A stretch of DNA of 64,000 nucleotides, taken from the NCBI GenBank assembly GCA_003344405.1, contig NOWV01000216.1:51284-115283 (forward strand), in the 5' to 3' direction. Position numbers and translations under genes: made by a program. The stretch's first letter is position 1. Each line of letters starts with the position of its first letter. Below the pieces are notes generated by a model. That model worked only from the letters and a program-made list of their open reading frames with translations, had not been told where the DNA came from and did no database searches. Source of the DNA: Trichoplax sp. H2 (Eukaryota; Placozoa; Uniplacotomia; Trichoplacea). Positions 1-11,948 of the stretch are shown piece by piece.

Positions 1-7
1 TGCGAAT

Positions 8-125
8 AAGGATAAAAAAGTTAAAATCTTGACCGTAAATAGGGTCTGTTATTAGCCGGCTGGAGTTAGTTCAGTCATACTTAGTTTCCATAGTTTCGGC
101 TCATTGAATCGATACTTACTACTCC
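8..125. repeat. dispersed repeat copy 1
   Basis: This stretch matches 4385-4505 over about 120 bp with scattered mismatches; shared blocks include aaaagttaaaatctt, gagccg/tagccg, catacttagttt and cttactact. The two copies are in the same orientation about 4.4 kb apart. No coding potential is apparent. It is a diverged repeat of unknown class. Confidence 0.6.
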
Positions 126-189
126 TCGAGGATTTCTTCTTGGCAGTCCTAAAGCATGAGAATAAGACAGCTAAATTCTGGACAAGGAC

Positions 190-1870
190 AAGAATGAAGA
201 CACTTTCCACCTACTCGAGCTATTTCTCGTACAATCAATTGACCGTTAAATTATGCTACATATCTGAATGCACATTGAACAAATAAGAAATAATATAGCT
301 TAAATGGATAAAAAATAATTAATTATATTATTAGTTGATAATGTAAGAGGCGCATAGCTAGACCATGGGTGAGTGCGTTTAAAACGATTCATTTCGATGA
401 TCTAAAATTCCGTGTTATTAAGTAAGTATTGATAATGCATAATTTAAATCTAGATATGGATGAGATTTAGGATACTTTTGACCAATTTCAGCTGCTTCCT
501 GGCAATGGGATGGTCGTCAAATTACGCTATATACAGTAAGTGATTATGCAACTAAAAAAGTTACGTGGCGTAACTTGATAAACTAAATTCATCATGAAGT
601 GGCAAAGTAAACGAATGGTTATACCATTGCTTCATTTATTCAAAATGGATAGATTCTGATTTATTTAAATGATACTGGAACTTGATTTCCATGTTATTGA
701 GTATATATAGGTCTAGATAGTTTTGATATTTGCCTTCACTCAGTCCTAAATCATATATTAAATCTCGCCATAGGCAAGTCTTGATGCACAGCTAGCTAAT
801 ATTATGGTATAGATAGATAGATTAAATTGATCATTAAATGACAAAGTAACTAGATTTACTATGGTTAAATAGGTGAAAAATAGATAGATTCTGATTTATT
901 TAGGTGATACTGAAGGTTTATTTCCATGTTATGATAGGCTAAATTGATTATTAAATGACAAAGTACGTAAATAGATTTACTACTATTAAGTACGTTCAAA
1001 TAGATTAATTCTGATCCATTCAGATTATACTGAAACTTAATTTCCATGTTAGAAAAGACTAAATTGAACTTTAAATGACAAAGTAGGGAAACAGATTTAC
1101 AATTGCTAAATTCGTTCAAAATAGATAGATTCAGTTTCATGTTTATGATACTAATGATATGTTCTCAAGTAAATGTGGATCTAGATACTCTTTATAGTTG
1201 CTTTTATACAGTCCTGAAATACATCCTAAATCTCGACATGCTCGAGTCTTAATCCATAGTAAGTAATATGACGTAATTTAATAGACAAAATTGATTATTA
1301 AATAGCAAAGTTATGGAACAATTATGACATTTTTCAATACATTCAAATAGATTCTAATTCAATTAGATAATACTAAAGCTGATTCCATATTATTAAATAA
1401 ATGTAAATCTAGGTGCTCTTTACAGTTGTCTGCATGCAATCCTAAATTATACATTAAATCTCGATAACAAATGTATAACCTAAATATCAAAAAATGAGAT
1501 TAAGGACGCATTTTAGCAGCTCAAGCTATTTTCTTGTAATGAAATAATCGTCAAATTGTACTATGTCATTTAATGCAAAACTGGAAATTAACAAGACGTA
1601 AATTAATAAGCGAAATTGGTCGTTAGATAACAAGGTAAGTAAGTAAATAGTTGCACTACAGTTTAACACATTCAACATGAATAGTTTCCGGTTTATTTCG
1701 ATGAAATTGAAATCTAGTTTTCTTCTTATTCAGTAGATGTGAACCTCGATATTCATTACAGTTGTCTTCATGAAGTCCTAATGAGGTCCTAATGTGGAAC
1801 TTAAATCTCGATAAGGACTGGATTGAAGACCTTTATTCCCAATTTGAGCTATTTCTTGCACACGTTGCAC
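190..1870. repeat. degenerate tandem repeat field
   Basis: Three sub-units recur in diverged form. Sub-unit P (about 115 bp, from taaattgattattaaatgacaaagt to ttccatgtta) appears near 580, 822, 942, 1060, 1288 and 1610. Sub-unit Q (ctagatactctttatagttg through cagtcctaaat to aaatctcga) appears near 709, 1176, 1402 and 1737. Sub-unit R (ending in gctatttcttg followed by a cgtcaaatt-like block) appears near 196, 460, 1497 and 1815. The order suggests a higher-order unit of roughly 330-420 bp. The short open frame at 865-1140 (- strand) only reflects P copies that are open in one frame. Confidence 0.65.
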
Positions 1871-1894
1871 ATACTTCCCTATTACGACTGGACT

Positions 1895-2430
1895 TGAACA
1901 TTATAGTTTCCTCACCACTGAAAATATGAATTATATAACATATCATTACTAGATACTTTTCTTAAATAATTGGCCAATTCTGAGACATTAGCAAATTTTA
2001 AAGCATCAATAAATGAATGCGAAGGTAACAAGCGCCAATCAGAATATAATTGGCTCCACTAATAATAATCGGAATTAGGTTATTTTCGAAGGCATTTTGA
2101 TATATCATTTCAGTTAAGAAGCCATTGCAAACGCTGTTTTCGAAGCTTAAATAAAATTTATAATTATATTGAATTTGTTACTAACATTGTGTATTTCTAA
2201 GAAATATTTGACCACATCGACCAAAGATATCGACATTAGTATAATTTTGCAATGCACAAACAATATTCATTCGATGTCGATAACACACACTGGATACAAT
2301 AGCGATCATTTTAGGTCGATTTGCAGTATAGTTAAAGCAGGGTAAGAATCCATTGCTATGCTTGCCGCGATTTACATAGCTATGAGGCGAAGGAACCTCT
2401 ACTTCTTTCGTGTAATTCACGATCTAATCA
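1895..2430 (-). pseudogene. alpha-(1,3)-fucosyltransferase-like (GT10) pseudogene
   Basis: Reading down the minus strand, an open stretch (2420 to 2184) carries a GT10-like block: KMIAIVSSVCYRHR, then NYTNVDIFGRCG, the counterpart of the usual LVAWVVSNC...VDVYGKCG. Two adjacent stops follow (TAG 2181-2183, TAA 2178-2180). The same frame then continues with YKFYLSFENSVC, FLTE and NAFENNLIPIIISGANY, the classic donor-binding region. After that the homology moves to another frame (SFIDALKFANVSELANYL, then SNDMLYNSYFQW) and ends at a TGA. A frameshift plus several stops mark it as dead. It keeps the canonical FENS motif, and TE where the family has TEK. The N-terminal part, membrane anchor and stem are not recognisable upstream. 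An intact family member lies at 28.8-31.7 kb on the same strand. Confidence 0.85.
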
Positions 2431-3199
2431 AATGCACTGCTAAAATTTTTTTGAGTAACGGTCTTTGAATTAGTCGCAAACTCTGAGGACTTTCCAAGGT
2501 AAAATTAATCCATCGCTGAAGCGGAGGCTTTACTTAGTTATTGGGTAAGCTATCCTTATCTTTTAAAGTATTTAAATCATTTCTGTGGAATAGTACGGCT
2601 TCAGCAATAGGAAAATAACTTTTATTGCTACTAAAATAGCACAATACAGACTATAATCCGCAAAAGTGATAACCAAGAGCTACTGGCCAACTATTAAAAA
2701 AGATCAGCCCAATAGAGTATCTTTATAACTTTTAACGATTGTATTTTCATCGCAATAGATGTCTTTATATATTATTTCGAGAATCCTTGGTGCATCTTAT
2801 AACATTCTTAAAGAGCATAACGGGCGTATCACTAGGATAAATATAATTTATTAATGTACAGAAAACTAGAACTCTATAACAGTATCGTAAAATTATTTTT
2901 AAATCTTTCCTAGCCATGATGATTCATTAATTTATTATTGAAGATTTGTTTCCAGCAATTATTTCTCTATAATGGATCAAAAGAACTGGCATTACCCATA
3001 ACTTCTAAATTGCGATCTTTTTCAACTTATAAAACCATGCATAAGCAATGACTAACCAGCAAAGAATTAAACGCTTTCAAATGTGTATATATTTATAAGT
3101 ATGATACAGAAAAGTTTATTAATTCATCTAACTGTTGGCACAATAAGCAAAAATAACTGTCTTGAACTGTAGGAGCTCACATATAATGACCCATAGGTT
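2431..3199. other. no gene recognised
   Basis: AT-rich sequence with no open frame above chance length, no RNA gene and no clear repeat. It may hold decayed 5' parts of the adjacent fucosyltransferase pseudogene, but I could not align them. Confidence 0.4.
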
Positions 3200-3560
3200 A
3201 TTAAGCGTACTTGAGCCGGCAACCAACCACGGAATGACCTAGAATAATACCGTATCCATGCCACAACTGAATACAACTTTTGATGTAATTTGTTTTGAAA
3301 ATAATCTAACAGACTAACCTCTAGCGATCTGGAAACGGAATTAAATGTCAGTAACTATTAAAGTTATCTAAATATACAAGTAGGAAAATACTTGAAATCA
3401 GCAATCAACTGCAGAACGAGTTTGAATAATACTATGTCCACACCACAGCTGAACGCAACTATCGATGTAATTAATTTTGAAAATAAACTGACGGACTAGC
3501 TTCTAGCGATCTGGAAATAGAATTAAACGTTAGCAACTACTGGAGTTTTCCGTTAGATAC
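3200..3560. repeat. two-copy diverged tandem repeat, about 181-bp period
   Basis: The unit at about 3206-3380 (gaataatacc, then cactgatacaac-like text, gatctggaaac) recurs at about 3386-3560 (gaataatact, gatctggaaat) with roughly 80 percent identity by eye. The second unit is itself part of the segment duplicated across the 20-N gap at 4059. Confidence 0.6.
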
Positions 3561-3675
3561 CACGCGGGAAAAAGACTTAGAAAAGGGCCTTTCTCCATTT
3601 GGAAGTTTGCTATTAATGCTTTCCGCAGTTTTTAATTAGTTTTTAAAAAACGATTCCGGTATAGGGATAGTTCTA
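3421..3675. repeat. copy 1 of the gap-flanking duplicate (gap 4059)
   Basis: These 255 bp match 4079-4333, also 255 bp, with only a few substitutions near the 3' end (ctttccgcag versus ctttcagctg; gattccgg versus gattcagg). The sequences diverge completely after tagggatagttcta. Positions 3676-4058 have no counterpart after the gap. Confidence 0.9.
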
Positions 3676-4058
3676 TACACTGTTATATCAAATTGGCTTA
3701 AAAAACTAAACATATGAGTAGATACACTTTGATTGACTCTGTAAATGATCGCATTACTTGTCTCGAAATTTTGACATCATGACTTTAGTTTTAATCGCTA
3801 GCTAACATGCAAATTTTCAATTTGCGAAAATTCTTCTCATTTCAACCTCAATGGAAGGGTAACCTAGTAGAGAATAAACTAATAAGCTGTAGGTTGCTAC
3901 ACAATCTCAATTAGATCGTAACCTATCCATAACGTTAACATGGATTGATTTTGTCTAGTTACTAGTGGCAATAGAGTATCCTGTCATGTTCTACACTATG
4001 TAAGTGATGAAGTAGATGTTAGCTGAAATTATCTCTTTGGTAGTCGTAGGAACAAATA

Positions 4059-4078
4059 NNNNNNNNNNNNNNNNNNNN
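4059..4078. other. assembly gap, exactly 20 N
   Basis: Run of 20 N. The sequence starting directly after it repeats 3421-3675, so the gap joins overlapping or allelic contigs and does not represent a measured distance. Confidence 0.97.
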
Positions 4079-4333
4079 TTTGAATAATACTATGTCCACA
4101 CCACAGCTGAACGCAACTATCGATGTAATTAATTTTGAAAATAAACTGACGGACTAGCTTCTAGCGATCTGGAAATAGAATTAAACGTTAGCAACTACTG
4201 GAGTTTTCCGTTAGATACCACGCGGGAAAAAGACTTAGAAAAGGGCCTTTCTCCATTTGGAAGTTTGCTATTAATGCTTTCAGCTGTTTTTAATTAGTTT
4301 TTAAAAAACGATTCAGGTATAGGGATAGTTCTA
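4079..4333. repeat. copy 2 of the gap-flanking duplicate (gap 4059)
   Basis: Near-identical to 3421-3675 and starting at the first base after the 20-N gap. Best read as the other haplotype of the same locus. Confidence 0.9.
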
Positions 4334-4384
4334 GAAGAATCGTAATTTCCCTGCCGTAAAACTATTTCAATTCTGACTGAAAGT

Positions 4385-4505
4385 CAGGACAAAAAGTTAA
4401 AATCTTAATTGTTACAGAGTCTGTCATGAGCCGATTGGTGTTGGCTCTTTCATACTTAGTTTGCATGCCTTTCATTGACTGAATAGAGGCTTACTACTAT
4501 TAGGT
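4385..4505. repeat. dispersed repeat copy 2
   Basis: Diverged direct copy of 8-125; similarity stops at about the cttactacta block. No coding potential seen. Confidence 0.6.
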
Positions 4506-4667
4506 GTAGAAGAGGGTAGAAACTATTGATGAATGGATCATAATATCAATATTTTTTACGTGTAAAATTCGTTTGTAATGGCGTAATATCCAAGAATTTA
4601 CCAATCCTACGCTTTATCAATAACCGCATCTGCCAGAATACGAGATATCGTAGTATCCGTTCATTAT

Positions 4668-4778
4668 TGGTAGAAGTCCTTTTAAGACTTTAGTATATTT
4701 TACCTAGTAATACAATTATACTGGTAGAAGTCTTTTTAAGTCTTTACTATATTTTATCTAGTTATACTTTTAGTAGTT
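4668..4778. repeat. local tandem duplication, about 55-bp unit
   Basis: The block tggtagaagtccttttaag plus a ttttacctagt-like tail occurs twice in a row (from about 4668 and about 4725) with a few substitutions. Confidence 0.75.
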
Positions 4779-7700
4779 TCCAACTAATATCGCAAATTAA
4801 ACTTCGTGAGTGGTCCTTTATTTGATATAGTAGTCGTCTTACCATCCTACTAACTTGAGAGATTTACAGAGTCGATTAGTACTGAGATTGACGAAAAGTG
4901 GTAGTAAGTTTGATTGAATTGAAAAATTACTTTATTAAACACTGATGTGATTACAATCTAAGTCCAACACGATACAAGACTTGATCATAATTAATTACTT
5001 TTATATCATAACTTGAACTGGAAAATTGGACTTACGAGTATGTCTAGCATGCTAAAGCAAACTGACCTAATTATCAGTTAGTTATCATTTTATTAACTCC
5101 AAGATTGTATAAGAATGATTTTATTACTAGGGACCAAATTTGATCTATCGAATAACGGGTATACTAGATCAAAGTCTATTTTACCTCACTGTACATAAAT
5201 AGACAATCGTCCCGAAACAATGATCGCCAAACAATAAATCGTAGCACATGAATTATCAATACGATGATTGGGCAAGAATAATCTTAATCCGATTACTGAA
5301 GTGAAATTAAGCGATTTCTAATATGTAAACGGCTTTAGTACGCCTAATTCAATTTTCATCCTACAAAATGATAATTGGGTAAAAATGATTTTATTCCAAT
5401 TATTAAATTGAATTCATCTCATGCCTAATAAATTGTATAAGTTTCAGAATCTAAGTAATATGATTAAACAACTGATAGCGATTGTAATCAAACTAACAGT
5501 TTAAATTGAGTTCACGTTAAAATATAGTACTTTAAAATGATTCATGTCGCAGCTACTTTATTGCCGAATAAGGCTAGTCAAAAAGCTGAAAACCCAGTTG
5601 GCTTATAAATAGAAAAAAATTCTATGCTAATCTGTATTCTTTAGTATATTCGTAATCAATTCTAGATTAGATTATCAAGAAGTTTCAACAAGAGTAAACT
5701 ATTTGATTTCGATATAATACGATAGACCGTATTTAATGGGTGAAACTATGGTGTAGGCAATTCAAATTAATAAATTAGGTAGAATGAAAATTAATTTTCT
5801 TGCTGAAACGTATCTTTAATTTTAATATAAGGTAATATGCATTATTTATTTAATAAGCATGTTTGTCGTAGAGGTGGTTCGATGTAGTGAATTAGGTAAC
5901 GTGAAAGATGTTTTACGTTCAGGTTAATTTTTTTACTGGTAGAATTGCAATATGCAGAGTACGAGCTAATGAAATTCAATAAAGCGAAAAAGAAATTTCC
6001 ATTTTTAAATCTATATCCAACCCACTATTTCTTGCATTTATGCCCGTCTGGAAGGATTAACATTAGCGTATCTATTCAATACAGAAGAAGGGGCCATTCA
6101 GCATTAATTTAATTAATATTGATTGTGTCAGTTTCAGTTGCAGTAGCAACAATGAATGCTTTCCAGGTAGGACATCTACTCGATTTTACCTTGTAATAGA
6201 TCCCCTTTATATTGACTAACAACAAGTTTATTTTCTAACATGCTACAGAATAATTATCTCTATAGAAGCCTACCCAATTGCAAACTAATTTCTAAACCGC
6301 GAGCAATATGACAATGAAAGTAAAATTTCATGTGCCAATTAAGTTGTTTCTTATATACTAGTACTACATTACAGCATTATATTGAAGAAAGTTCTGACAA
6401 TAAATCTGCTTTTATTCATGTTCCATCTACCAGCTTTCTACTCTCTCCTTATCCACATATACATGCGATAATAATAAAAAAATTGGCGATGAAACCTCGA
6501 CAAAATTTCCTTTTCAACATAACACTAGCGCTAATTTAATGGTCCTACCGAATCGATTGTCGATGGACATTGATGGGCCATCAAACACGTGATCTAATGT
6601 CAGTTATTCTTCTATTTTTCAGGCCATTAGAAAATTGAATTTGCTATTATGCTGGTTGCTATGGTATTAAATTTAAAATTTTAATCACTGCTATGGTGTT
6701 GAAAGAATGTCTATCGAGTAAAACCATCATATCATCCATATTGACTCTTATAGGTGTCAAAATTGATCATTATTTCACAGTTTAGAAAGAAAAAGATCAG
6801 AATGATAGAATAAAAATATTGCTTTCCTTTCAGACAGTATCTCAAATCATCATGGCATACAAAATCAAAGAAATAATGGGGGTAACTATACTCTTTAGAG
6901 AGCCATGAATTAGCATTTTTAATGGTCTGATGGAGTGAGTATCTGGCAGAGTAATATTGATTACCGACAGCCTGATCGAAAGATAAATTAATTCGTTACC
7001 ATCTAGCTCATTGCTAAAGCGCTTTATGGCTAAAAATTAAACGCTGAAATCAAAGCCAAAAAATTCAGCCGGTAGAGAGAAAGAAATAGGGAAATCAGTT
7101 TAAGCCTAGCGACATCAATTTGATCACGATGGTAAATTTCAATTTCAATTCTATCCCATTGCTATCAAGCTTAATAGCAAAGTAGAGTCTTTACGAAATT
7201 AGCCAGACTTTAACAGAAAACAACCATGTCAGGCCATCAAATTAATCGAAAAGTAAGCGTAAGAACACAGATATTGTAGAATATAAAGTAGTAAGGCTGC
7301 AATTAATTAGTTGCCCTCCAATATTTGAAAGAAAAGAAAATTCCTCAAAAGGTTAAAAGGAGCAATGCCGTTACTGTAGTTTGATAAGGACATTATTTGT
7401 CTACAGTCTAATTATCGATGAAAGCTTTGAATTAGAAATTCCTAAAGGTCCATACTTGTGATCGTTTACATGGCCATTCAATACCATAGATTAGATGAAA
7501 GAATAAGAGTAACTGTCGAAAGTATTCCCCATGATTAATATATTGTAATCTTAACAAAGATACTAAAAACACTATTTATTCCGTGAGAATATGATTTCGA
7601 TAGATGGTTCATCGAGGTCGAAAGCTGAAAAAGCAAAGTCGTTGTCACAATGATATCTTCTATCTTGTGGCTCTGATAAGCATTTCGTTCATCTTTACTG

Positions 7701-8344
7701 TCATTGATAGATTGATCATAGAGTGTTCTTAAAATGAGGATGATTTATCTATTAAACGCAAATTGCTATGTCAGCATGTATAGCAGGCAGTTTACATTGA
7801 GAAAAATTTTGATAAGGCCATATTAAAGAATCAAATAAAACGTTATGTTAATGAAAATTCTAGCAATAGCAGAGTTATCCTAGACTGGGGACTTGACGGA
7901 TAAGCTATTGAAATTCATCTAAAATAATATTTTTTACTTCAGAAATAAGACAATTTTTTAGCGAATTCAAGGGATAAAGAAGAACTCAATTGCAAAAGTA
8001 TGGCGATCGTAGCTTGGATTACGTTACTAAAACTTCAATAAGTGACTCAGCATTGATTGTGGCTGTAACAGAAATATTGATAAAATAAAACTAAAATTAA
8101 ATTAGTTTGCTTCGATATAACTGGTGATAAAATTGCTACCATCATATTTTCCTTGTTCGATGGAATATATATTTTATTATTTATTGATATTAGCAATCGT
8201 TAGCATTGCCTTCAAGGTAGTACACACAATACCATGTAATTGGGCTATAAAAAAGCAAGAAAATTTTACGGATCCACCGTAAAACACACTATCATCTAAG
8301 GCAAACATATATTAGATTAGATAGAATAGTAAAGAAGACTAGTA
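4779..8344. other. no gene recognised (3.5 kb)
   Basis: AT-rich DNA. Around 5262-5420 there are two loosely similar blocks (gatgattgggcaagaat and gataattgggtaaaaat), possibly old tandem units. The 69-codon frame at 6330-6539 (+) is within chance length for this base composition and shows no domain. Confidence 0.4.
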
Positions 8345-8376
8345 GAAGACATGTCCATTTCGGTGGACAAGTCTTC
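8345..8376. repeat. short perfect-loop hairpin
   Basis: GAAGAC-A-TGTCCA pairs with TGGACA-A-GTCTTC around a 6-base loop, with one internal mismatch in a 13-bp stem. It lies about 450 bp beyond the 3' end of the temptin-like gene at 8830. Function unknown; possibly chance. Confidence 0.45.
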
Positions 8377-8829
8377 ATGTTATAACACGGAGCTATGTTG
8401 CTCTACTTTATGCTATATTATTCATCTTGTATTCATTTAAGATAAGCGTAACTAACCAACAACACTTTAGTCTACTTTGAAAACCAAAGTATTCGCTGCA
8501 ACATCAGTCAATTTTGAATACGATGCTTTAATACATCAACGACATACTATTGAAGAAAACTACGGATATATAATTTGATGTATTCTTAAACGTATTTTAT
8601 TACTAGCTTCTTGTATAAGTGTTACTACGAAGAATTAAGGAAAATTCTAGAACTTTGCTAATGTAACCCGAACTCAGTAAAGGTTACGTTTTACTAATAG
8701 TTGTTAATGACTACACAAGTAGATAATTTATATATTATCGAGTAAAATATTTCCTTGATATCCAATCTATTCAAAATCGATCTATGCCCACGTTCAATAT
8801 CAACAAATTAACGTAAATGAGAGTCTTCA

Positions 8830-9345
8830 TTACTGCAAGGCGCAGATAATTAAAGTAACTAGGACAAAAAGTACGTTATAGGTAAGAGTGCGGGGAGCTC
8901 CATTAGTCGTTGTGCCTGTAGGACATGCAACACCGCATGACAGCCATGATTGCTTGCCACAACACGTTGCAGAATTCATTGGCTCACAAATACCAGGATG
9001 AGATAATCCAGTTGTCATATTAGGTGCACTACCTTCAAGCCATATGCAATCAGGATCACCTAATTCAGCACCGTTTGTCTTGCCATCACCATCACTGTCC
9101 GCTTGACATAGTGCCATAGTCCATGTGCGGTTAGCATTGGCAAAAGCAACACCAAAAGGATTTCTTGCTCCACCACCAGCAGCAGCTTGATGACCAACAC
9201 CAGCCCAAATTGCATTGGATGAACTACATGGGTTAGGTACTCTTGCACCATTAGGAAATTTAGTTTGATAAGGTAGATATCCATAGATATCGGTAATAGT
9301 GGTGAAAAAAACGATGGTAACCAACAAGTACGCGTATTTTGCCAT
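8830..9345 (-). CDS. temptin-like secreted Cys-rich protein, predicted GPI-anchored
   Basis: 171 aa from the Met at 9345. I prefer this start to the upstream in-frame Met at 9393 because it opens directly with a signal peptide (MAKYAYLLVTIVFFTTI, cleavage near residue 22). The mature part is a temptin module: FPNGARVPNPC (30-40), W47 and GVGHQ (49-53), ARNPFG (60-65), LC (79-80), and an EF-hand-like acidic loop D83-D85-D87-G88 to E94. GLSHPGICEP and CCGKQSWLSC follow. The last 18 or so residues are hydrophobic after a small polar spacer, as in a GPI-attachment signal. Sequons include N72-R-T and an NMT. Temptin of Aplysia is a secreted water-borne pheromone component; the role here is unknown. 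Single exon. Two family members on the same strand lie in the next 9 kb, one of them broken. Confidence 0.88.
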   Translation of the reverse strand: MAKYAYLLVTIVFFTTITDIYGYLPYQTKFPNGARVPNPCSSSNAIWAGVGHQAAAGGGARNPFGVAFANANRTWTMALCQADSDGDGKTNGAELGDPDCIWLEGSAPNMTTGLSHPGICEPMNSATCCGKQSWLSCGVACPTGTTTNGAPRTLTYNVLFVLVTLIICALQ

Positions 9346-9393
9346 GGTTAAAATTACTTTTGGGAGATTTACGATTTGTTCAGGGTCTAACAA

Positions 9394-11948
9394 AAAATTG
9401 AAATGATGAATATTAATAAAAGCTTTATGAAGTGCTATAGAAAATAGTATTCAAACTCTAATAATAAAATTATATTGAGTCTGTTCTATGAGGAAGAGAA
9501 AATGAGAAATTCTCCAACTCACCGTCAACGACTTTTTTCAATTTTGGGCTTTTCTGAGAATAATGAGTCTAGACCACAAGTAGCAACGGCTTATAACCGT
9601 TCAGCTCGTAACCAGTGGCCTAGTCGATAGAATAATAGTATTGCCACCTATCGTACCCGGTATCAAGCTATAACATTGTTTAGTAAGTCAATTAATCAAG
9701 TTTGAATGTATAGTTAATTTACACATGAGTCAGCAGGTCATTTTGCGATCAAGGTTTATCGGTATAAAATGCACTTCTTCAACCGCATGAATATGAAGGA
9801 AGTTCATTTAAAAGTAAACAATATCATCCATTGGAGAACAAATAAACTGCCCGATTGAGGAAGGATTCTTTACCAATCAGAAAGCGATGAAATGAATACA
9901 ATTTCAAGACTAATGCTTGATTGACACCCAACAACGGCCATAATAAATATGAGATAGAAAAGAAATGCGCTATTGTTGCTAGAAAATGATTCATGATTAT
10001 TATTTTTTGATGATAAATATATAATTAGAGTATGCAGCATCCGAGTAACAATACAGTACACTCACTGTGACATCATCCTTGATGACGATAAAAGGAATAA
10101 TAGTATACAACACCTCGCCTTATCTTGATCATCCAGCAAACATCTTCATTATTAGCTTACCTGAATATCATGGTGGATCATATTAGTTAAGTAGGTCTAC
10201 AGAGTATGATTAGGTAAGTTATAGTAATGAGCGCAATGTAATTTCCATCTATCCTATCGTGATAGAGAATTGGTCAAGCTTTCTAAGCTGCTAGTTTCCA
10301 TTGGCGTAAATTAGTATTCGAAATTTCGTGTGACTTCTTTTAAGTTATCCATAAGCCGACCAGGTTAATAAACATATTGATCCATGCAAGGATGGATTAA
10401 TTAATTCATAGAACATGGATACGCATCTGTTTATCATGAGGTTTATACGTAGATGGCGTGGCTATGGACTTACAGCTATCGAATTATTATGGAAGGTTAA
10501 AAGCACGATGATAGCGCGTATTACACATTCTTTTGTTAGCGCTGAATGATATTTACTGGATACTATTTTTGTGTACTAATATTGCCAAATTTTTAGACCG
10601 TAGTGAGTATTTCATTTAATACGTCGTGACTAGCATTTATAAGAACATGAAAGGGTTACAAATATGAGTCACTTTTAAGTTTCTTTTCGCCATAGCCATT
10701 CGCAAATTGCCTTTAAGGATGATTCCATGATCGAGAATTGTTTTAGCAGAGAGCTAAGAAGAGGAATTGAAATATCTTTTTATGCTAATGTTACCTTTCA
10801 AAGGGTTATGAAATAGAATATCCTTCTCGATTTAAACCTGTATACTGCAGTACATTACCTTAGTTGAAGCAAACAATAGAGAAAAGAAAGAACTAAATTT
10901 CCTTATCACTGTGGCCTATGTACAGCACTAGGTTCAAGGAGATCTCGTTAACTTGACTACCAAAAATTAAAACGCTACTTATTGCAAAAGGCAAACAAAT
11001 TCTTGGCATTGGTTATTGTCAATTGCCAGATAAATAATGACAGAAAAGTGTGCCCTAAGTCAATATAATGACCAATATCTTGATGGACTAAGATCCATTC
11101 TGACAATTAAACGCTTTAACATGGATATTTTGAAACTATAACTTCCACATAGGATTCACTTGCAGTAATTAATTATTAATTAGACTATATCAGAAAGATT
11201 AGATTTACACCAAGAGGCATTGATTTATCTTACAACTTAGCATGGAAAGCATTAATTAAAGTATAGTATAAGATGTAGTTGCTAAGGAGGGCATTGTAGA
11301 AGAATTAGCTGTAACTGTTATAATTTGCCTATGGCACCAGATGATTTTGTTGTTTGGATACTCTCACAAAATTCATTATACCTACAAACAAAGACCTAAG
11401 GCCGATGAGCATTTAATGAAACTATTATATCATGCATTTCTCTAACGTTCATATTAGGATGGATTTTATGCCTATAAGATTGATGGGAATGTTTCGTTAA
11501 CATTCCATTTATGTCGAATAAGGATTTATACGATATGGTCAGATATTAGCTGTAATCCTAAGTGAAGTCATCATCATTACTGCTACTTACCAAATTCTAA
11601 AATGGCATGGATCAGCATAATGATAAAGAGTATCATCAAAAATGTATTACCAGTATATTAGTTTATACCATTTAGCTCTCATCTTAGTTGGCTCTCTTCT
11701 TAGTCTTTTGCCTCACAAGAAATCGCATAAGAGTATCTGATATAGATTTCGCTAAAGCTTTTGGAGGCAAGGTGCATGTAACAAACTCATTTTCTGAGAT
11801 TTACCGTATTTATTCCAACTTGAAATAAGTCTGATTTACTAGCATATTAAACCCAGGATTTCTATCCTGTCAGTAAAACAAGTTTAAGGTTATGAATTTA
11901 ATATTTCAGCCAATAGTACTGTTGCAATGACATTAAAGCATAGGATGA
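9394..11948. other. no gene recognised (2.5 kb)
   Basis: Contains the presumed 5' flank of the temptin-like gene ending at 9345. The 63-codon frame at 9870-10061 (-) is at chance length. Nothing else identified. Confidence 0.4.

Noticed and set aside
865-1140. 91-codon frame on the minus strand
   Set aside because: Consists of three tandem copies of a non-coding repeat; the internal peptide repetition mirrors the DNA repeat.
8830-9393. Upstream Met at 9393 as the start of the first temptin-like gene
   Set aside because: It would put 16 polar residues before the signal peptide; the Met at 9345 gives a normal secretory start like its relatives.
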